Below are positions 48,641-61,300 of a stretch of DNA of 64,000 nt, in pieces (position 1 is the stretch's first letter; every line of letters starts with the position of its first letter). The notes below the pieces were generated by a model. It was not told the DNA's origin. It worked only from the letters and a program-made list of their open reading frames with translations, and searched no databases. The stretch is from NCBI GenBank assembly GCA_001724265.1, contig MEDY01000075.1, positions 1-64,000 of the forward strand, in the 5' to 3' direction. Origin of the DNA: Rhizaria sp. SCN 62-66. Lineage: Eukaryota; Rhizaria, unplaced. The translations under genes were made by a program, and so were the position numbers.

Positions 48641-51600
48641 ATGCCGCCCAAAGTCTACGGCCCGCCCCGCACTGACTTTGGCCCGCCTCCCCCGGGCTAC
48701 ATCCCCGGTGTCGGCCGCGGCGCCGTCGGTTTCACCACTCGCGCCGACGTCGGTCCCATGATGGCGCTGGCGTCCGGCGCGCCGTTCGTCCCCGAACGCG
48801 GACAGGGCCCCGCTGCGATCATGCGCCAGCGCGAGGCGCTCAAGGAGCTGCAGCAGAAGATTGCTGAAGACGGCGCCGCGTCGAACGAGGGCTCTCTGTT
48901 CTCTACCGGGGCGTACGAGGCTGACGACGCCGCGGCCGACCGCGCGTATGACGAAGCTGACGCGTACGCAGGAGTCAAGCGCTCCCGTCTCGCCTCTGCA
49001 ACAACCTCCGCATCAGCCAACACTGGCGGTGGCGGGACGGTTCGTTTGTCGGAGCATATCACAGCGCAGTTCGCCGACGTCCGCCGCGAGCTGGCGACTG
49101 TGACGGCGGAGCAATGGGGCGCGCTGCCCGAATCCCTCGACTACTCCCGGCAGAATAAACTCACTAACGCGTCAGTCAACCGCGTTACGCTCACGGCCGC
49201 GCCTGACTCGCTCATCATGGCGGGTGCGAGCGCGGCCGGCGCCGACGGGGCGGGGATCGACGTTGACGCGCTCGGCCGGGCGCGTGAGCACGCTCTTGCA
49301 GCCAGCCTTGACCGCGCCTCAGCGAGCTCTCACACTGTCACATCAACTAGCTCCACAAGCGCTTTGCTCGAAGATATCGATGGCACGACGGCGAGCGGCG
49401 ACGCTGCGTCCCGTATGAGCATGGGTGACGTCAAACGTCTGCGTGCACTGTATAAAAGCGCCGTCACGACCAACCCGACCCATGCGCCTTCTTGGGTCGC
49501 CGCTGCCCGCCTCGAACGCTCTCAGGTCCGTCTTCCTTACACAGGATCTATCTCTCGTTAACAAGCATGAATCTGAAATGCAGTTGTTTACACTATATTT
49601 TAACATTTTAATATTTAAGTTTATTATCTACCGAAATACTTTTGTTTAAACTCAAACCACTCACATATACTTCTATTTTAATGTATTCGCATTTGTTGTT
49701 GATTTTTCTTTGCTTTCTCTCCTCAGGGTCGTTTGGCGGATGCGCGTCGCATCATCGATCTTGCCTGCGAGCACTGCCCCCTGAGCGAAGACGTCTGGCT
49801 CGAAGCCGTTGACCTCAACCCCGGTTGCGAGCGCGCTGTGCTCGCCACCGCCGTCCGGTCCCTCCCGCGCTCACAGTCCCTCTGGCTGCGAGCCGCCAAA
49901 TCAGAGCAGGCGCCGGCGGCCCAACGCGCCGTGCTCCGTCGTGCTCTCGAGGTGCTCCCCAAGGCTGTCCCGCTGTGGCGCGCCGCCGTCGCCCTCGAAG
50001 AGCCCGACGACGCGCGCATCCTGCTGTCCCGCGCGGTCGAGCTGGTCCCCGCAGCGCTCGAGCTGTGGCTGGCGCTGGCCCGGCTGGAGAGCTACGACGG
50101 CGCGCGGGCAGTGCTCAACGCGGCGCGGCGGGCGCTGCCGGGGGAGCGCGCCGTGTGGATGGCGGCGGCGCGGCTGGAGGAGACGCGCGGCAACGATAGC
50201 AACGTCGCGGCCGTGGTCGCGGCCGCGGTCCGCTCGCTCACGGCGCAGAACGCGATTGGGACGCGGAAGGACTGGCTGAATGAAGCCGTTGCTGCGGAGC
50301 GGGAAGGGTGCCTGCTTGTCTGTCAAGCTATCGTCGCCGCTACAGCCACGCTCAACATCACCCTTGCTTCAAAGCAAGAGGCGAGTTCAAGTGACTCTGG
50401 TGCGACTGCTGCTACTCCGTTGAGTGATGATGAGCTGATTGCTGTGTGGCGTGCTGACGTCGACGCATTACTCAACAAAAACAGCGGCAATCATACCACT
50501 GCCAGCAGCAGTGTTGTGAACGCAAGTAGCGCAGGATACGTGTCTGAGAGTGGGTTCGTCGCTATCGACACAGCCCGCTCGCTGCTGCAACACGCAGTCG
50601 CCACTTTTCCCGCTCGCGAAGCACTCTGGATCACTCTCACCGAGTTTGAAGCCGCGCATGGCGACTTGACTTTGATGCGCGCGGTGCTGGCCAAGGCCGT
50701 CGAACGGTGTCCGCGCACGGAGTTGCTGTGGTTGCGTGCCGCGCGACTGGCGCGGGACTCGGGTTCTCTTGAAACGGCCCGCGGGATCCTTGACCAAGCT
50801 TTCCAGGTAAGCTACTTAAAACAATAATATGTCGTCGTTATATTTGCTAATCTTAATTAGATTTGATATCTATATGATTAATTATTGAAAATTGGTCTGT
50901 ATTCTCAATTTTGACTTCTAATACTCACATATACCTGTGATATCTTCACCTTTTTGTTGGTTTTGTTTAGGCGAACCCGAAAAGCGAGGAGATTTGGCTC
51001 GCCGCGGGCAAAATCGAGGCCGACAACGGCGACATTGCCCGCGCGCGCGCCCTGCTCGACCGCGCCCGCGAGCGCACGGGCACAGCACGCGTGTGGGTGC
51101 GTGCTGCTAAGTACGCGCGCTTCGCCGGCGACGCCGCGGCGCTGGTGTCACTGTTGACGGAAGGGGTGAAACGGTTCCCGGCGGAATGGAAGCTGTGGCT
51201 GATGCTCGCGCAACACCATGCTGCTCCGCTGTACCCCACGATCTCCGTTCTCACCGCGCAACAGCGCAACACGACGCGCTCTTCTACTATCAACGGTGGT
51301 GTTAGTTCTAATAGCGCACCTCTTAGCTCAACCCTCTCTAGCTCTAGCTCTAGCTCTAGCGCAAACGCAAACGCAAACGCTCCCACAAACGCTAGTGCAG
51401 CTGCTGGACAAAATAGCTTTGCGTTGTTGACGGAGGCTGCCATTGCAGCTGCCCGCACTGCCTTCCGCTCCGGTTCACAACACTGCCCCAATGCGGCTGC
51501 GCTGTGGGTCGAATACGTCCGCTTCGAGCGCGCGCTCAGCACGTACACCAATCTAAGTACCCCAGGCAGTGGCACGGCCTCGGCGTCGTCAGATGCGCGC

Positions 51601-52512
51601 GCGCGTGCCGTGTTAGAGCGCGCGCGCGCCGCTCTGCCGAACAGCGACGCGCTCTGGATCGAAGCCATCTACCTCGAAACCAACACACATAGCCCCCATA
51701 GCACTGCAGCCAACCTTGCCGCCGCGTTTCCCAATGCAACCGCTGTTTCTTCTGTCTCTTCTGCTTCGAACATCAGCGCGAACTCTGCGCAGGCCGCTCT
51801 GCAAACCCTCGCCCGCGCGCAAAAGGCGTGCCCGGACTCCGGCGCTCTCTGGGCGCTGGCTGTCGAGCTCGAGACGCGTCCGCAGCGCAAGGCGCGCGCG
51901 ATGGCCGCGCTGGAGCGCTGCGGCGACGACGGGCGCGTGCTGTTGGCCGTCGCCAAGTGGTTCTGGGAGCGCAGCAAGGCGGAGGAAGCGCGGAGCTGGT
52001 TTGAGCGTGCGGTGGCCGCGGCGCCGGCGTTGGGTGACGCGTGGGCCTTTTACCTCAAGTTTGAGCGCGAGCGGGTGGACGCGGCGCTGGCGGCTGCGAG
52101 GGCAGAGGCCAACACGGTCGCGGCGGCGGCGGCGGCGGCCAGCGAGGTTAAGCTGGAGCACAGCGCCCTCACGACTGCTGCGTCTGCTCCTGCTGCGGCA
52201 GGTGTGAAGAGTGAACACTCCGGTGCTATAACAGTCAAATCTGAGCTGGACACCAGCGCAACAGCAATGACTGACAGCACTGGTACCGCTCCCGCTGTTG
52301 TTGATATCGAGTCCAACGCCGGTGTGTGTGCGGCGCGCGCCCGCGTGGCGAGTGTAGAGACTCGTTGCGCTGCGGCGCGGCCGCGTTACGGCGAACGGTG
52401 GGCGCCGGTGTGGAAGCGCGATAGCGTGGTGACGCCGGCGCATGTCGCCGTGTTGAGGGAAGTTGCAGACGGGATTCGCGAGATCTTCGGGAAACCGCTC
52501 TTCTCTGGCTAA
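48641..52512 (+). CDS. PRPF6: U4/U6.U5 tri-snRNP splicing factor PRP6
   Basis: Exons 48641-49525, 49727-50806 and 50971-52512, phase 0 throughout, 1168 aa. PRP6 bridges U5 and U4/U6 snRNPs in the spliceosome. The N-terminal PRP1 domain shows GYIPGVGRGAVGFTTRADVGP and a helix ending with ITAQFADVRRELATVTAEQWGALPE. From about residue 270 a long array of HAT/TPR-type helices follows: HAPSWVAAARLERSQ|GRLADARRII, CPLSEDVWLEAVDL, VPLWRAAVALEEPDDARILLSRAV, ELWLALARLESYDGARAVLNAA, ANPKSEEIWLAAGKIE, ALWALAVELETRPQRKARAM and VLLAVAKWFWERSKAEEARSWFERAV. The C-terminus matches the family end (RPRYGERWAPVWK). Ser/Asn/Ala inserts (about 51280-51410 and 52110-52310) explain the excess over ~940 aa. Intron 1 uses the only GTCCGT donor in the window. 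The stop is TAA. Confidence 0.95.
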
Positions 52513-53315
52513 GAGGATCCTCTACTGATCCCGATGCAACTCCGCTTGAATGGATTGATGTTTATGTAAATATGGTGTTGGTGTAATGCGATTGATTGTT
52601 ACAACAGCTTAATGACGGTACATTTTACTACATGTATATCATGAGAATTCTAGCAGAGTGAAAAAATGGGGGGCTACTTATCGAACTGAAGTTAACAATG
52701 TCAGCTATATATCTGAGCTGAACAATACATTGTTAAAATACTGTGTTTTTTAAGCCGAGTTTATCTTTGCACGAGAGCACATTTGCTTAAATAGACCCAA
52801 TTACCCATTTATGCATCGCTCTGAATATCGTAACCTCCAAGTCGGCCAAGGTGCACAAAGTGGAGGGTCTTTTGTGGGGAGGACTGGGATTGCATGCCGT
52901 TGCTTTGCGTCACGATGTATACAGCTCACAGCTTTAACCAGAATGGTTATCTCTTAATTGATTTCGAGACGCAACCGTAATTTGTGCATAGACTAATAGT
53001 TTGCAAGACGTGTAAGACGCCATTACTTTGTGAAGGAATTGTGTCTTTTGTACCCCTTTTGTCGAACCAGCATCGCAGCTCTCGCCTTAAAATAACTTGT
53101 GAATCCAGCTGTATCCTCACTTCTTGTCGAAGAAAACATAACAATTTCTTGTTTTACGTGTGCATATTGTGCTGCACTTAAAGATAAATTGCTTTTCGAT
53201 CACTATCACTGTAGAATCACAGCCAAATTTGTCGCGTTGACTGCATCCTTCCCTAACGACCTCACAAACACATGTTTTTCTGTCCTCCTCTTTGTGGCTT
53301 GATAATACCTTTTTT
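52513..53315. other. intergenic, tandem plus-strand genes
   Basis: AT-rich. A CCCATTAG lies just inside the start of the next gene, near 53330-53337. I see no gene or RNA here. Confidence 0.5.
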
Positions 53316-54826
53316 ATGTTGTGTCTTGCGCCCATTAGCTTTCCCCACATCCATGTCGTTTCCACGTTTGTTTTCCTCGTCGCTGTGTTTGTCGCGGCCG
53401 CACATGCGGCCCCCGTGACGTGGGCTGGTAGTTTCTACGCCAGCTCGTTCGTCGCTGGCCAAACCGTCACTCTCACCGCAACCGTGCGCCCCAACTCTGG
53501 CGCGGTCAACTTGAACTCTGGCGACACCGTTGCCATGCGTCTCACGGACTCCTGGGCGACTGGAAACACGAACGCAGCGTGCAAGCTGAGCAAGCAGACC
53601 CGCAGCTACGATTTGAGCTCTGGCTTCTACGCGGCTGGAACGAGCATCAACGAGCTGGTTCCCGACGAGGAGGACCGCATGATTGGTGTCACCCTCAGCA
53701 GCTCGTACAGCGCGTCTGCTACAGAGTACACGAACCTTATCTGCCGTGTCACACTGCCCGCCACGGCGGGCGAGACCGATCTTGTCGTTAGCGCCGGCTC
53801 AAGCTCCCCGTTTGACGACCTTTACATCGGGCCCCTGACCGTGACCACGGTCGAGACGGAGCCGGACACGCCGGTCGCTCAGTACTTGATGTATTTTTCC
53901 ACAAAGTCCCTACCGACCAAGAAGTTCAAAGCTCTTGTGACCGAGTTTTTCAGCAACATGCAGAACACGGCCGGTATCCCGCTCTCTATCGCCGCGGGTA
54001 TCAATTTCGCTCAGTACTTCCCCGACGGCGCGCCCCGCGCTCTGTCTGACCGCGCCGCGCGCGAGGCTAAGGCTGCCACTGCGCTCGGCATTACCCCGCG
54101 CGGCGCCTCCATCGCCGCTAGTGAAGATAAGAATACGCTCGTGATCTCCGTTCTGGTCACGCCGTCGATGGATTTCACTGTGGCGCAGATAATATCCGCG
54201 ATGAACACCGATGACTTCGTCATTGCCGTCAACAAACTTGCGGCCAGTATCAAGGGCGAGCTTGCCGATGCAAACGCGTATACTGGGACGTTGCGTGCGA
54301 CGTGCCACGATGGCGTGAAGGATGGCGACGAGACTGATGTCGACTGCGGCGGTGTCGAATGCTACGCGTGCACTCTCACAGAGACTTGCAAGGTAAGTAT
54401 ACTCATCTTCTCGCAACTTATCCTACTTTTTGCGCTTATGTGCCGAGAATCTTTAATTTCGGCAAGACTGCTGGCTCAATAAGCAAAGCAATCTGAGTAA
54501 CGTAATGCATGTTGACTACATCTGTCTCGCGTATCTTTGAATGTCGCGAATTACGAAAAATTGTCCTATATGATAAGCTGCGTTGCACTTATTTTCCTTA
54601 GAACCTGTACAAAACCACTAACGTATAGTATGCTATTATTTGGTTGTGGCCTCACAAAATGTTTTCGCTTGTTCTGTTCTTGCTACAGGCTGATAGCGAC
54701 TGCTGGACTGCGGATTGCGATGACTCCCTGAAGTGCGCAAACACTTCCCCTGCAGGACCTGCGGCCACTGCTGCGCTTGCTACCGCCGTGTTTGCCGCTC
54801 TTGTTGCCATCTTCTACGGTCTCTAA
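53316..54826 (+). CDS. secreted surface protein with DGxETDVDCGG module and GPI-type C-terminus
   Basis: Exons 53316-54392 and 54689-54826 (phase 0), 404 aa. A signal peptide ends near residue 31-32 (STFVFLVAVFVAAAHA). Next comes a beta-rich ectodomain (VTWAGSFYASSFVAGQTVTLTATV), unrecognised, then a helical part with VISVLVTPSMDFTVAQII. Residues 330-375 form the Cys module seen in many surface proteins of bacteria and protists: CHDGVKDGDETDVDCGG at 330-346, then CYAC, ETCKADSDCW and DCDDSLKC. The protein ends in a small-residue linker and a hydrophobic tail with no charged residue after it (ALATAVFAALVAIFYGL), the pattern of a GPI-anchor signal, though a simple membrane anchor is possible. 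It is likely displayed on the cell surface. The intron splits the Cys module between paired cysteines, and the join restores the pattern. The stop is TAA. Confidence 0.82.
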
Positions 54827-56078
54827 GTTAAATATGACTCTTAGTTACTCCAGAAGTAGTTGGTTTTACAACTCCAGTTTTGTCGCAACGGCGCAATGTG
54901 TGTCGTATCGTGATTTTGTTTCTCTTGCTTCTTTTTTTAATTTACCGTACACCTGTGCTTGTCTCACATTGTTCTTTAAGTTTTTTTCGAACCTGCATCT
55001 TGATTAACTTACACCAATGCTGTTGTTCCTGTTCCTGAAGCCGTGCATCGTGCTTATCAACAACACTCTGAGGATTTAATCCTTGACGAAGTTTTTATCA
55101 GTGTTGGGTGCATTTTGATTCATTAATACATTGCATTTAATTGCTCCAATGCATTGAAGCAGTCCAAAATAAACACCTCGATAGTTTTACTGTGCGGTGG
55201 CACCAATCAATACTCTTCTCCTATTACAAGGGACAAAAAATCCGAACCGCGGGACATAATATCCGTACTTTGGCCTCATACACTCAGTTTTTTCTTCGTT
55301 CTCTTTGATGGCTTCAGTGCGCAAAAGTGTTTAAATCTGTTTCTGAAAATTAACGTCGTTCGTTTATCAAGTGAATAAAATATATAAAATATTGAAATGT
55401 ACTATATACGTTTCAACAAGTCTTCCCTTCTAGATATCTTCATAAACACCTCATGAGTCTGATTCAGCTCTCTCGATGACTTCCTGAGGTGAGTCCCAAC
55501 GACTTTTTGAAGTTTAACACGCTTATATCTTTGCATCTTCACAAAAAGTAGTAATATATGATGTAAACAAATGTTTTATATTCTCTATACACTTTTTATC
55601 TGCATAAAAACTTAAAGATTATGATGAAAGTGGCAAAACAAGAGGATCTAAAGGCGGCTCGGCGAAAATTCCAAATCTACATAGTGAAAAAATAAATTGA
55701 ATAGATGTAACAATTGTGTGACCATAGCTATGCATAAACGCCACAAACGATTTTTTTCACGAGATTTCTTTCACTAATCTCCAGAAGTAGCATCAGTCAA
55801 AGAAATGATCATATTCACTGCAACATGTATTCAAAAATCCAGTATTCAAAAATTCATACTAGGCGAGTATATATTTCTCAAATAATATAATATATCATGT
55901 CTTCACTATATAATACGTCATATGCCAAGACCAACCTAAGTTGCAGTCATCCAGTAAAACAAAGTTGAATGATGAGGAACTTCCTAATCGCAGCCACTCG
56001 TCACATTCTTGACACATTCTCTCCATAGAAAAAGTATTTTGGTCTCATATACAACAGAAGGCACTGCGACTTAACTTG
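54827..56078. other. intergenic, between convergent genes
   Basis: A very AT-rich 1.25 kb region. I see no coding composition and no tRNA-like internal boxes. Confidence 0.6.
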
Positions 56079-57545
56079 TTAGATGACCGTGGCTTGATTT
56101 CCCGCGGCCGGCACAGGCCTGAGCGCGCCATAGTAGTGGTTCGCATCCCTGACCTCCGTCACACCGCCGGCCTGCGCCCGCAGCCTCTCTGTCTCAACCG
56201 CGTCTTCCGCGATCAACTTGCGCAGCGCGGCGTCCTGAGCGTCGCGGGTGGCTTGCGGGATCGACGCGAGGCGCAGGATTTTACCGTCCATCATGTGTAC
56301 CACGCGGTGCGCGTAGTACTGGAGATCGTTGTCATGTGTTACCATGATGCAAGTAATGCCCTCGCGGCGGGACAGCTCAACCAGCAGACTGAGGATGACA
56401 CGCGAGCTCTTGGTGTCCAAATCGCCGGTCGGCTCATCAAGGAGCAGCACGTCCGGGCAGTTCGCGATGGCGCGCGCGATGGTGACGCGCTGTTGTTCGC
56501 CGCCTGACAGCTGCGACGGGAGGTGCAGCGACCGGCGCCCGATGCCGACTTGGTCGAGCAGGAACTGGGCGCGCGCGTCGATGTCGCTGCGGGACAAACG
56601 GCCGTCGAGAATCATCGGCAGAGCGACGTTTTCGAGCGCTGTCATGGTCGAAATAAGGTTAAACTGCTGGAAGACGAAGCCTAAGTGGCGCAGACGCAGC
56701 TTCGAGAACTCGTCGTCGGTGGTCGCGCTTGTGATGCGGCGCTGTGCGATGTACAGCTCACCCTTCGAGGGCCGGTCGATGGTGCCGAGGATGTTGAGCA
56801 TCGAGGTCTTGCCGCCGCCCGACTTGCCGAGGATGACAATAAACTCGCCGCGGGCGATGGAGAGGTTCACGCCGCGCAGGGCGGGGACGCCGTCGAGGCC
56901 GAGGAGGTAGGTTTTGTGTACGTTGACGGCCCGGATGACGACGTCTTCGGGGTTAGGGATGATGATCCCGTCACTGTTACGCGTGAAATCACCCCCACCC
57001 TGTTGCTGCTGCTATTGTTGGCGGCCCTGGCTCTGGGCCTGTTGGGAGGAGATGTGGGGCAGCTGGAGAGCGGGGTTGAGGCGGGAATCGTTGTTGAGCA
57101 GAGCTGAGCCGACGCCAGAGCACGAGCCGATGTTGCTGTTGTTGTTATTGTTGTTGTTCAGAGCGTAGGCGGAGAAGGAGGAGGAGACGTTACCGTTGTT
57201 GTTGCGCGGGCTGTTGTCGTCCTCCTCGAGAAGCTCCGACTCCTCCAGGGTGTTGGCGGCGTTGTTATTGTTGGTCTCGTCAGGGTGGACCTGGGATGGA
57301 GACTTGCTGCGGCGGCGGCCACTGTTGCTGTTAGGTGCTGTTGAAGCGTCTGCGAGCAAGTCCGGCGACGGCTGGACGGAGCGGAGAGGCGCGCTGCCCG
57401 TCGTCGTGGTCACGTCAGCGCCACCAGCGTTGTTGTTGTTCGCGGCGGAGGCAGAGGGGGGGAGGTTCGAGTCCGATGAGAGGGAGGAAAGGGGGTAGAA
57501 GTCAAAACCGCCGGGCCCGGTCTGAGACGTGGGGATCTGGCTCAT
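56079..57545 (-). CDS. orphan ABC ATPase, LolD/MacB type, with Asn/Gln-rich N-terminus; contains in-frame TAG
   Basis: Single exon, 488 aa if the TAG at 57012-57014 (codon 178) is read. The ATPase domain (about residues 200-430) hydrolyses ATP to drive a partner membrane subunit. It starts VIRAVNVHKTYLLG and ALRGVNLSIARGEFIVILG. Walker A is GKSGGGKT, Q-loop FQQFNLIS, signature LSGGEQQR, Walker B DVLLLDEPTGDLD and H-loop THD. No membrane segment is present. Closest by pattern are bacterial LolD/MacB ATPases and the stand-alone protist relatives. The N-terminal ~195 residues are Asn/Ser/Gln-rich. The run of Gln codons is interrupted only by the TAG, and no ATG lies in frame between the TAG and the middle of Walker A (KTSMLN). 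The start must therefore be upstream of the TAG. The stop is TAA. Confidence 0.85.
57012..57014 (-). other. in-frame TAG inside a glutamine run (codon 178 of the ABC ATPase), probable Gln codon
   Basis: The minus strand reads CAA CAA TAG CAG CAG CAA and then another CAG, all in one frame. The 47 codons after the TAG lead without a Met into the conserved ATPase. TAG is one transition away from CAG. Confidence 0.85.
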
Positions 57546-58341
57546 GGCTCACAGCGCACAGCAACACGAAACGGGGGGCGAGGTGTGGTACGTGTAATGC
57601 TTCGGGATGATGTGTGGTGGAACGGGGAACTGAGGCAGAGTGGGAGGAGGGAGGCGAGGGGAGAGTGGCGACGAGACAGGGCGTGTGAGTGATCCACAGC
57701 GATAGGCAATGGACTTCAAGAAATACAGATATCAAACAATAAGAGTATAGCAACAATGAAGTAATGTTACAACTGTAGTGGCTCTCTTAGCGGTCGAATA
57801 TGCCCGGTATATATGAACGAAGATCCCCGCCACAAACTCCATTAATCGCCAAGCGATGCAACTCGACCCAGCCACAGCCACGGTCACGCATCAAATCAGT
57901 CTTATAAAGCGCGCTTTTGGTAAGGACAGTGATCAGTATTCGAAGCAGGTTTTATTATGCTATCGTAGACAAGTCGGATGACAGACTTTCAAATATATTA
58001 TTATCATTCAATCACATCACAGCGTATTATATATAACAAAAGCTCTCACACAACACTTTGAACGATCTCTCTTACAAACACAACTTAACTAGTAACAACA
58101 AGGATAGGTACCCTACACTTGCGCAAACGTCGACACATACTTTTTTTTGTTTTTTGTTTCAATTGTTTTGTTTCAAAACTAAAGAAACAGTTACAACACA
58201 TACTTATATAAAAAATCAACAACAGGATGTCCGCACAAAGCAATATCCACAAAACAACCATTGAAGCAGCACATATTACGATGCCCTCGTTATCGAGAGA
58301 CACATCTCATCTAAGGGTGCCTGAGCGAGAGGTACTTAGAT
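57546..58341. other. intergenic, tandem minus-strand genes
   Basis: It holds the promoter of the ABC gene and the AT-rich 3' flank of the palmitoyltransferase gene. A CTAAGTAC (minus strand) at 58334-58327 follows the latter's stop. Confidence 0.5.
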
Positions 58342-61300
58342 TTAGAGCTCGCTGAGGTCGCCCTCATCCATGCCGAGCGAATGCATCATGCCCCGGCCAA
58401 ACGCCACTTCCCCCGTCTTGCTACTATGGCTGTGGCGCTCGTCCTCCTCCTCAGCCTCCCGCTGCCGCTGCCGCTGCTGCTGCTGCAGCTGTAGCTCACG
58501 CTCACGCAGTTCACGGTCAAACTGAGCCTTTTCCTCCGCCGCCGCAGCCGCCAGCGCGGCGTCCCCGGTCTTGGCTGCCGTCTCAGCCTTGAGAGTGGTG
58601 AGCGCCAACGCGGCGTCGCGCTTCGCGCGCTCTTTGACGCGCTCCATCCACGCGCCCCCCGACCCCGGCTTAACTTTATCCGAGGCTGCTGTTGAGTCAG
58701 CAGAGTTGCCGTGGCTGGGCGAGTGCGTGGTCGAGGTGGACAGCGCGGCCGGAGTCGCGTCTTCACGGAGACGGTGGGTTTGGAAATGCAGTGCGTCGTC
58801 CAGCGTGAGCGCAGAGAGCTCGGGGGCAGCGCACCCCATGAAGACACGCCAGTTACTCATGACACCGAGGTCAAAGGGGTTGGAATATAAGCCGTCTTGC
58901 GCGAGGTAGGAGTAACGGCCACGGTTGATCGACTCGTTTGTGGTGAGATTACTGTTGATTTGGCCGAAATGCTGTACCGCGAGCGCAGTCACAAGCGCAC
59001 TGTGTCAAATATGTTCGAATCATACGTTACAAAGCAGTGTTGTGGCAAATAATAAATTAATAAACGTGAGTTTAGAGTCCAAAGATAGAGTCATGGAAAT
59101 GTAAAAATAAGGTTGACGATAGTTGAAGAGGTATTTCACATTATAACACAACTTTAGGATTATAGATCGGGTATATAGATATATATGTTGTAATTCTTGA
59201 ATAAAGATGCTGCGTACAGGTAGATGACGTGGTGGTAGACCCACAGCGTAAGCAGTGGCCGCGCCACCGCCGCCGTCAGCCAACCCACTGGCAGACCGGC
59301 CGCGTCGGTCACGTGCATGAGGTACACCGTGTACAGAAGCGGGTAAATGAAGTTGACGCCGGCCATCGCCGTGCAGAACCAGAAGAAGGAGTTGTGGTTG
59401 CCCGCGCCGATGTCGGTTCCTAAAAAAGGGCAGTGGTGGTCGAACTGGGCGACGCACCGGTGGCACTTGGGGCAGTGCTTCGACCGCAGAGGACGCACGA
59501 TACGGCAGGTTGAGCAGAGCTGAGAGGTCGAGATCGTGAGGGAGTCGTTGTTGGCGACAGGGGAGGACATCTTGAGAGTTGCCATCGTCGTCGCAAGGGA
59601 CATCGTCTTGACGTAGCCACGGCTATTATTCCCATTAGTCCCGTCATTGTTACCGGTGGTGGAGTTGAGAGTGTTCATCTCAATATCATCCTCGTTGTCC
59701 GAGATGTCGTTGCCGTTATTGCCGTTGGAGCCGCTGCCGAAGCCGGCATACTCGCCCCTGCTCGGTCCCCCCGAGCACAGCGCCAGAGCCCGGCCCCCGC
59801 AGTCGCCCGCGGCAGAGCGCAGAGCCAGCGCGGAGCCGACGGTGACAATGCCGCAGCGCGCGAGCACGCCGCCGTCGTCGCCGTCGCCGCCGGGGACGCG
59901 GGTGAGCGCGCAGTGGGCGAGCGAGCTGTGCGGGGCGATCGGGGCCAGAGCGGCCGTGGCCGGGGAGGCCAGAGCCACCGCCAGGGACGCCGAGGGGCCC
60001 GCGTTGGCGACGGGGGAGCCAAGCAGCGGGTAAGGGGACGCGAGGTTGAGGATGTCGCTGACGTCGTCGAGGTCGTCGTTGAGCGCGAAACCGGCTGACG
60101 CGGCGGCGGCGGAGGCCGAGGCGGCGGCGGCGGAGGGCGGGAGACCGAGCTCGTTGGGCGTCTGGAAGCTGTGGCCGAGTAAGGACGCGTACCGACGCTG
60201 GTGGGCTTGGTCGAGCTTCACGGCGGCGATCACGCGGGGCTCGGGCGCGCCCAGGGCAGAGAGGTACAGGGCGTGGAGGCGGGAGAAGGAGGGAACGCCC
60301 GCGGTCGGCGCAGACCACGGCACCAGACCACCTAAGAGTTATAATGCAAAGATTGGAAAGTCAATTATCAAAAAGAAAAAGTTATGAAAAGTTGAAATTC
60401 AAGGAAATTATATCTTTTTGTTGATGTAGGAAGAATATATCAGTGAGAGAAGTGCTTTGTTGTTGGTTTCAGACGTACCAACCTCACCGATGACGGTACG
60501 GAGCCAGAAGTAGATCGAGGCAGCAAGGAAAAAGATCAATACCAAGGCGCCCTTGGCGTTATAGGAGAAAATATTGCCAAATTGCGTAAAAGTGATCAAG
60601 GTGCCAGATGTGTAGAGGACAAACGTCCACATCACCAGCGGGCCACGGCAGTACTAAAAAGCAAGCATATTTTACATCATGAAAAAGAAATAAAGATGAA
60701 CGTGAGCAAAACAAAAATGTAATATATACATAGAAAACTACACGAAGACGGCACAACTAAATTGAAATTTCGATTAAGTAACATCTTGGTATATAAAAAA
60801 ATTCATTTCGTAAGCAAGAGACAGAAAACGACGCACCTCGACCAAGTCGCCAATCTTGCCGACAAAGCCACAGAGCAGATCCCTCTGAATCCACTGCCAG
60901 CGGCGCATGACGGCCGCGTTAGTCTCGCACGCCTTGTACTTCTTGCGGTAGAACTCGTACTCTTCGCGCTGCGCACGCGTGGCGCAAAACTCCATGGGAG
61001 TCATTTTAGCCTTGTTTTTGTGGTCGAGCATGGGCATGAAAGCAGCGTTCTCGAGGTAGACCTTGACGGTGTCGATGTTGCCCTGTCCGAAGGCCCAGTG
61101 AAGCGCAAGGCAGCTGTCGTCGTCCTCAATCCAGGGGTCGGCGCCGTTGGCAAGCAGCCACTCAACAGCACGCGTGTGGCCGGCGTACGAGGACCAGTGT
61201 AAGGGGGATTTCCGCTTAGAGTCGAGCGCGTTGATGTTGGCGCCACGAAGGAGGCAGATGTCCATGAGGAGGGTTTGGCCGCGCTCGGCGGCGTGGTGAA

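Noticed and set aside
57012-57014. UAG = leucine instead of glutamine
   Set aside because: The ABC-gene TAG lies between Gln codons and is one transition from CAG. The other two sites are uninformative, so Leu is less likely but not excluded.
56079-57545. Pseudogene or sequencing error as the cause of the in-frame TAGs
   Set aside because: Each affected gene is otherwise intact, with no frameshift, correct splice phases and conserved catalytic motifs (except the Dus-like Cys). A single TAG recurring in three loci fits recoding better. I cannot exclude error for any one site.
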